From positions 1-16,208 of the forward strand of contig JACZWN010000053.1 in NCBI GenBank assembly GCA_022572105.1: 16,208 nucleotides of DNA. Direction: 5' to 3'. Source of the DNA: Pseudomonadota bacterium. Its GTDB lineage: Bacteria; Pseudomonadota; Alphaproteobacteria; Kiloniellales; J153. Positions 12,675 through 16,208 of this stretch are shown here, one piece after another. Position numbers and translations under genes: made by a program. A model generated the notes under the pieces. That model made no database searches. It was not told the origin of the DNA and saw only the letters and a list, made by a program, of their open reading frames with translations. Within the stretch, counting starts at the first letter, position 1. The number at the start of each line of letters is the position of its first letter.

Positions 12675-13259
12675 ATGACCGAGCTTCGCGCCCTTTGCGT
12701 CTACTGCGGATCGTCGAACAGCGCCGCGGCGAGCCACCTGGAAACGGCGGCCGAACTGGGGCGCCTGGCGGCGCGGCGCGGCGTCGAGATCGTCTTCGGC
12801 GGCGGCCACGTCGGGCTCATGGGCGCGCTCGCCGACGGCGCACTGGCCGAGGGCGGACGCGTCGTCGGCATCATCCCCGAGCACCTGCAGGCGCGCGAGG
12901 CCGGTCACCGCGGGGTGAGCGAGCTGGTCGTCGTCGATTCCATGCACACCCGCAAGCGCCGCATGTTCGAGCGGGCCGATGCCTTCTGCATCCTGCCGGG
13001 CGGGCTCGGCACCCTGGACGAGGCTTTCGAGATCATCACCTGGAAGCAACTCGGACTGCACGACAAGCCGATCGTGCTGGTCAACGTCGAGGGCTTCTGG
13101 GAGCCGCTGCTGGTGCTCTTCGCGCACCAGCTCGCGGCCGGCTACCTGCACGAGCGCCATTGGCATCTGTTCGACGTGGTCGGGCGCGTGAACGAGGTCT
13201 TCGACGCCGTCGCCGGGGCGCCCGCGCCCAGCGTTCCCGCCGATAGCGAGCTGCTCTAA
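12675..13259 (+). CDS. LOG-family cytokinin-type nucleoside 5'-monophosphate phosphoribohydrolase
   Basis: LOG-family (TIGR00730-type) enzymes cleave the N-glycosidic bond of nucleoside 5'-monophosphates such as AMP or isopentenyl-AMP, releasing base and ribose 5-phosphate. The 194-residue product has the family length. Motifs are LCVYCGSS (7-14), the Rossmann-type loop VFGGGHVGLMGALADGAL (40-57), MHTRKRRMFERADAF (90-104) with the conserved Arg, and the signature PGGLGTLDE (108-116) with catalytic Glu116. Such proteins were often annotated as lysine decarboxylases, which is wrong for this motif. ATG 12675 is preceded by GAAGGA at good spacing. It lies 108 bp before icd on the same strand, but icd has its own promoter candidate. 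The physiological substrate in bacteria outside plant-associated species is unclear. Confidence 0.93.
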   Translation: MTELRALCVYCGSSNSAAASHLETAAELGRLAARRGVEIVFGGGHVGLMGALADGALAEGGRVVGIIPEHLQAREAGHRGVSELVVVDSMHTRKRRMFERADAFCILPGGLGTLDEAFEIITWKQLGLHDKPIVLVNVEGFWEPLLVLFAHQLAAGYLHERHWHLFDVVGRVNEVFDAVAGAPAPSVPADSELL

Positions 13260-13287
13260 GGACTGCATCGCCCCACCGCCCCTCGTC

Positions 13288-13315
13288 TTGCGCCGGAGCG
13301 AAAGCCTGCTATGTT
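13288..13315 (+). promoter_or_regulatory. Candidate promoter of icd
   Basis: TTGCGC (13288-13293) and TATGTT (13310-13315) are 16 bp apart, about 52 bp before the icd ATG, within the 108-bp gap after the LOG gene. Confidence 0.45.
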
Positions 13316-13367
13316 CGCGCCGCGCGCCGGCCGGCGCCCGCCTTCGCAGCCCGCGTTGGAGCCCTCC

Positions 13368-14582
13368 ATGGCCAAGATCAAGGTCGCGAATCCGATCGTC
13401 GAGCTCGACGGCGACGAGATGACCCGGATCATCTGGGCGATGATCAAGGACAAGCTGATCGAGCCCTATCTCGACGTCGACCTCATTTACTTCGACCTCT
13501 CGATCGAGAGCCGCGACGCGAGCGACGACCGCATCACCGTCGACGCCGCCAACGCCATCAAGGCGCACGGCGTCGGCGTCAAGTGCGCGACCATCACCCC
13601 GGACGAGGCCCGGGTCGAGGAATTCGGCCTCAAGGAGATGTGGCGCTCGCCCAACGGCACGATCCGCAACATCCTGGGCGGCACCGTGTTCCGCCAGCCG
13701 ATCATGATGCAGAACGTGCCGCGCCTGGTGCCCGGCTGGACCGAGCCCATCGTGATCGGCCGTCACGCCTTCGGCGACCAATACCGGGCCACCGATTTTC
13801 TCGTCCCCGGCCCGGGCAAGCTGACCATGACCTTCGAGCCGGCCGGGGGTGGCGCGCCCACCACCTACGAGATCTTCGACTTCCCCGGCGCCGGCGTGGC
13901 CATGGGCATGTACAACCTGGACGACTCGATCCGCGGCTTCGCGCGCGCCTGCCTCAACTACGGCCTGGACCTGGGCTGGCCGGTCTACCTCTCGACCAAG
14001 AACACCATCCTCAAGGTCTATGACGGGCGCTTCAAGGACCTGTTCCAGGAGATCTTCGAGGCCGAGTTCAAGGACCGCTTCGACGAGAAGGACATCACCT
14101 ACGAGCACCGCCTGATCGACGACATGGTGGCGGCCGCGCTCAAATGGTCTGGCGGCTTCCTCTGGGCCTGCAAGAACTACGACGGCGACGTGCAGTCGGA
14201 TACCGTGGCCCAGGGCTTCGGCTCGCTCGGCCTCATGACCTCGGTGCTGATGACGCCGGACGGCAAGACCATCGAGGCCGAGGCGGCGCACGGCACGGTG
14301 ACGCGCCACTACCGCCTGCATCAGCAGGGTCAGCCGACCTCGACCAACCCGATCGCCTCGATCTTCGCCTGGACGCGCGGGCTCCATTACCGCGGCAGCT
14401 TCGACGCCACGCCCGAGGTCGTGCGCTTCGCCGAGACCGTGGAGCGGGTCTGCGTCGAGACCGTGGAAGGCGGCGACATGACCAAGGACCTGGCGCTCCT
14501 GATCAGCCCGGAACAAACATGGCTGACCACGGAACAATTCATGGCTAAGCTGGACGCGAACCTGCGCCGGGCGATGGGCTGA
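13368..14582 (+). CDS. icd: NADP-dependent isocitrate dehydrogenase, homodimeric eukaryote-like type
   Basis: It oxidatively decarboxylates isocitrate to 2-oxoglutarate in the TCA cycle and yields NADPH. The 404-residue length and motifs fit the subfamily found in alphaproteobacteria and mitochondria rather than E. coli Icd. Seen are NPIVELDGDEMTRIIW (8-23), TITPDEARVEEFGLKEMW (75-92), the substrate loop SPNGTIRNILGGTVFR (94-109) with Ser94, Asn96 and Arg100, GRHAFGDQY with Arg132, Lys212 in STKNTILK, DDMVAAALKWSGGF with metal ligand Asp252, NYDGDVQSDTVAQGFGSLGL with Asp275 and Asp279, and the NADP loop AAHGTVTRHYR (307-317). ATG 13368 has GGAG 6 nt upstream; earlier in-frame codons add unlike residues. 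No defect is seen. Confidence 0.98.
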   Translation: MAKIKVANPIVELDGDEMTRIIWAMIKDKLIEPYLDVDLIYFDLSIESRDASDDRITVDAANAIKAHGVGVKCATITPDEARVEEFGLKEMWRSPNGTIRNILGGTVFRQPIMMQNVPRLVPGWTEPIVIGRHAFGDQYRATDFLVPGPGKLTMTFEPAGGGAPTTYEIFDFPGAGVAMGMYNLDDSIRGFARACLNYGLDLGWPVYLSTKNTILKVYDGRFKDLFQEIFEAEFKDRFDEKDITYEHRLIDDMVAAALKWSGGFLWACKNYDGDVQSDTVAQGFGSLGLMTSVLMTPDGKTIEAEAAHGTVTRHYRLHQQGQPTSTNPIASIFAWTRGLHYRGSFDATPEVVRFAETVERVCVETVEGGDMTKDLALLISPEQTWLTTEQFMAKLDANLRRAMG

Positions 14583-14649
14583 ACCGGGGGTGACTGAGCC
14601 GGGGTTCCGTCTTCGCCGGGCCATGAGTTAACGCAACGGATTCGGAATC

Positions 14650-15207
14650 ATGCTTAAGCTTCTAAAAATACTAATAATCATGGGACTGGCTATGACGCTG
14701 TCGATGACGGAATCGGAGGCCGGCCCGGATCCCGAGAACACGCTCGTCATGGATCTGGGGCACGGCCGAGTGGTGATCCAGATGCTGCCCGAGGTGGCGC
14801 CCGACCACGTCGCCCGGATCAAGGAGCTGACCCGCCAGGGCTTTTACGACGGGCTGGTGTTCCACCGGGTCATGGACGGCTTCATGGCCCAGACCGGCGA
14901 CCCGACCGGGACCGGAAGCGGCGGCTCGGGGCAGAACATCAAGGCCGAGTTCTCGTCCGAGCCCTATCTGCGCGGCACCGCCGGCATGGCCCGCTCGAGC
15001 CGTCCGGACAGCGCCGACAGCCAGTTCTTCATCACCCTCGCGCCGGCCCGTTTCCTCGACAACAAGTACACCGTCTGGGGCCGGGTGATCGAGGGCATGG
15101 AGGCCGTGGACCAGATCAAGAAGGCGCCGGCCGGGCGCCAGAGCGGCCAGGTCGACGACCCGGACAAGATCCTGCGCCTGCGGGTGCTGGCCGACATCGA
15201 GGAGTGA
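14650..15207 (+). CDS. Periplasmic cyclophilin-type peptidyl-prolyl cis-trans isomerase
   Basis: It catalyses proline cis-trans isomerisation during folding of exported proteins. The 185-residue product begins with a signal peptide (MLKLLKILIIMGLAMTLSMT, cleavage likely after SEA near residue 24). The cyclophilin fold follows: VVIQMLPEVAPDHVARI, the catalytic region GLVFHRVMDGFMAQTGDPTG with the active-site Arg, Phe and Gln, then AGMARSSRPDSADSQFFITL and FLDNKYTVWGRVIEGMEAVD. It is a compact bacterial form without the loop insertions of eukaryotic cyclophilins. It follows icd by 67 bp and precedes an MscS gene by 67 bp; cotranscription is possible. ATG 14650 is favoured because it gives the signal peptide, though only CGGA is seen as a weak ribosome binding site. 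Confidence 0.94.
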   Translation: MLKLLKILIIMGLAMTLSMTESEAGPDPENTLVMDLGHGRVVIQMLPEVAPDHVARIKELTRQGFYDGLVFHRVMDGFMAQTGDPTGTGSGGSGQNIKAEFSSEPYLRGTAGMARSSRPDSADSQFFITLAPARFLDNKYTVWGRVIEGMEAVDQIKKAPAGRQSGQVDDPDKILRLRVLADIEE

Positions 15208-15274
15208 CCCGGCCCAAGCGTGAACCGGGCGAACGCGCGCCGGTTCGGCGATCCAAGGTTTTGGGGGACGCGCT

Positions 15275-16108
15275 ATGAGTGACGACCGGCAAGGTCTCGA
15301 TCTTCTGAGCGAGACAGTGGACCTCGCGGTCCAATACGGGCTCGACGTGGTGGGCGCGCTGATCATTCTGATCGGCGGCTGGGTGGCGGCCGGCTGGGTG
15401 CGGCGAAAGCTGCTGCGCGTGCTGGAGCGGGCGCCGCGCGTCGACCAGACCCTGCGCCCGGTCATCGCCAGCGTCGTGCGCTACGTCATCCTGGTCTTCG
15501 TCCTGATCGCGGTCCTGGCGCAGTTCGGGGTCCAGACCACGAGCATCATCGCCCTGCTCGCCGCCGGCGGCCTGGCCATCGGCCTGGCGCTCCAGGGCAC
15601 CCTACAGAACATCGCCGCCGGCATCATGTTTCTGTTCCTGCGCCCGTTCCGGGTCGGCGACTACATCGACGCCGAGGGCCTGGCCGGCACGGTCAACGAG
15701 ATCGGCCTGTTCACCACCCAGATGCGCACCTACGACGGCATCTATTTGGAGGTGCCCAACGCCAAGATCTGGAACCGCGCGATCACGAACTACTCGCGTG
15801 TCGAGGCGCGGCGCCTGGATCTGGTGGTCGGCATCGGCTACCAGGACGACATCGACAAGGCGCTGGCGGCGATGATGGACCTCCTGGTCAAGGACGAGCG
15901 GGTCAACGACGACCCCGCGCCGCAGGTCATGGTCAAGGAACTGGGCGACAGCGCGGTCAACCTCAACCTGCGCTGCTGGATCGCCCCCGGGGACTACTGG
16001 AGCCTGCGCTTCGACCTGACCAAGGCGATCAAGCAGCGCCTCGACGCCGAGGGCATCACCATCCCCTTCCCGCAGCGCGACGTGCACCTAATCCAGGACA
16101 AGAATTAA
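15275..16108 (+). CDS. Small-conductance mechanosensitive channel, MscS family
   Basis: It is an inner-membrane channel that opens under membrane tension and releases solutes upon osmotic downshock. The 277-residue product matches E. coli MscS (286) in size and layout: TM1 at about 21-41 (YGLDVVGALIILIGGWVAAG), TM2 at 66-86 (VVRYVILVFVLIAVLAQFG), and pore-lining TM3 at 90-122 with the Gly/Ala-rich packing face (IIALLAAGGLAIGLALQGTL, QNIAAGIMF). FLRPFRVGDYI and the beta domain (GTVNEIGLFTTQMRTYDG, VPNAKIWNRAITNYS) follow, then the alpha/beta C-terminal domain. GGGGGA stands 7 nt before ATG 15275. A weak GAACCGG/CCGGTTC inverted repeat (15222-15246) lies between it and the cyclophilin gene. Confidence 0.96.
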   Translation: MSDDRQGLDLLSETVDLAVQYGLDVVGALIILIGGWVAAGWVRRKLLRVLERAPRVDQTLRPVIASVVRYVILVFVLIAVLAQFGVQTTSIIALLAAGGLAIGLALQGTLQNIAAGIMFLFLRPFRVGDYIDAEGLAGTVNEIGLFTTQMRTYDGIYLEVPNAKIWNRAITNYSRVEARRLDLVVGIGYQDDIDKALAAMMDLLVKDERVNDDPAPQVMVKELGDSAVNLNLRCWIAPGDYWSLRFDLTKAIKQRLDAEGITIPFPQRDVHLIQDKN

Positions 16109-16138
16109 GCCCCGAACGGCGCTGGCTGCGCGTCGGCT

Positions 16139-16208
16139 TTACGCCGCGGCCAGCTTGCTGAGCGCGGCCTCGATCGCGGCCACCGCCGCCTCGGCGGCGG
16201 CGCCGTTG
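16139..16208 (-). CDS. C-terminus of an unidentified gene, cut by the right edge
   Basis: Read on the minus strand, 22 codons end at TAA (16141-16139): NGAAAEAAVAAIEAALSKLA then AA. The Ala/Glu-rich helix could be a coiled-coil or amphipathic end, as in some aminoacyl-tRNA synthetases or granule-associated proteins, but 22 residues do not allow identification. It would converge with the MscS gene with a 30-bp gap. A chance frame is possible in such GC-rich DNA. Confidence 0.45.
   Translation of the reverse strand, partial: NGAAAEAAVAAIEAALSKLAAA

Noticed and set aside
12648..14624. 658-codon open frame on the minus strand opposite the LOG gene and icd
   Set aside because: It mirrors two well-identified genes and has the same His/Asp/Val-rich antisense composition; no ribosome binding site or recognisable domain.
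15222..15246. GAACCGG/CCGGTTC inverted repeat as a terminator after the cyclophilin gene
   Set aside because: The stem is only 7 bp with an 11-nt loop and no T-run follows; too weak to call.
1..16208. CRISPR array, toxin-antitoxin pair, insertion sequence or defence island
   Set aside because: No regularly spaced repeats, transposase, integrase or defence-type domains were found on either strand; the identifiable genes are core metabolism, RNA modification and envelope functions.

Overview
The window comes from a GC-rich alphaproteobacterium, most likely of the Rhodospirillales type. The evidence is a guaB-rsmB pair, a psd-pssA pair of the alphaproteobacterial kind, a homodimeric 404-residue NADP isocitrate dehydrogenase, a short one-domain Ppx/GppA coupled to rlmE, and a CtrA-like TTAA cluster. 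This placement is inference from gene types and synteny, not a database match. Most of the window is core housekeeping chromosome. There is no transposase, integrase, phage gene, CRISPR array or recognisable defence system.

Left part (1-4602, all minus strand). ppx and rlmE overlap by ATGA. guaB follows with its own promoter, then the 5' part of rsmB. The rsmB frame runs without a stop out of its SAM-binding motif into the middle of DNA primase (dnaG) and off the window edge. This in-frame rsmB-dnaG join is the most striking anomaly here. It is either a real rearrangement or, more likely, an assembly chimera, and it needs a read-level check.

Middle part (4603-8132). A tRNA-Gln(CUG) on the plus strand is followed by about 400 bp without a gene. 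That stretch ends in a cluster of four TTAA half-sites in front of a small secreted protein of unknown function. Next comes a frameshifted secreted pentapeptide-type gene. On the minus strand follow an orphan FlgC-like rod protein, with a clear promoter and terminator, and upstream of it a receiver protein with a C-terminal HPt-like helix bundle. Together these suggest a small motility or signalling islet.

Right-middle part (8133-11922). psd and pssA form the phosphatidylethanolamine pathway operon on the minus strand (CDP-diacylglycerol + serine to PS, then PS to PE). psd has a very strong hairpin just before its ribosome binding site and a palindrome further upstream. An unrecognised 172-residue protein on the plus strand converges with a large membrane-anchored LysM protein that has two Ig-like domains joined by Ala/Pro/Gln-rich linkers.

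Right part (11923-16208). A decayed c-type cytochrome remnant carries one nonsense codon, two 1-bp insertions and a 16-bp duplication. It is followed by plus-strand genes for a LOG-family nucleotide hydrolase, isocitrate dehydrogenase (icd), a periplasmic cyclophilin and an MscS channel. The last 70 bases hold the Ala-rich C-terminus of an unidentified minus-strand gene. I found no convincing new multi-gene system. The items that deserve checking are the chimera, the FlgC-like/receiver pair and the TTAA-controlled secreted protein.
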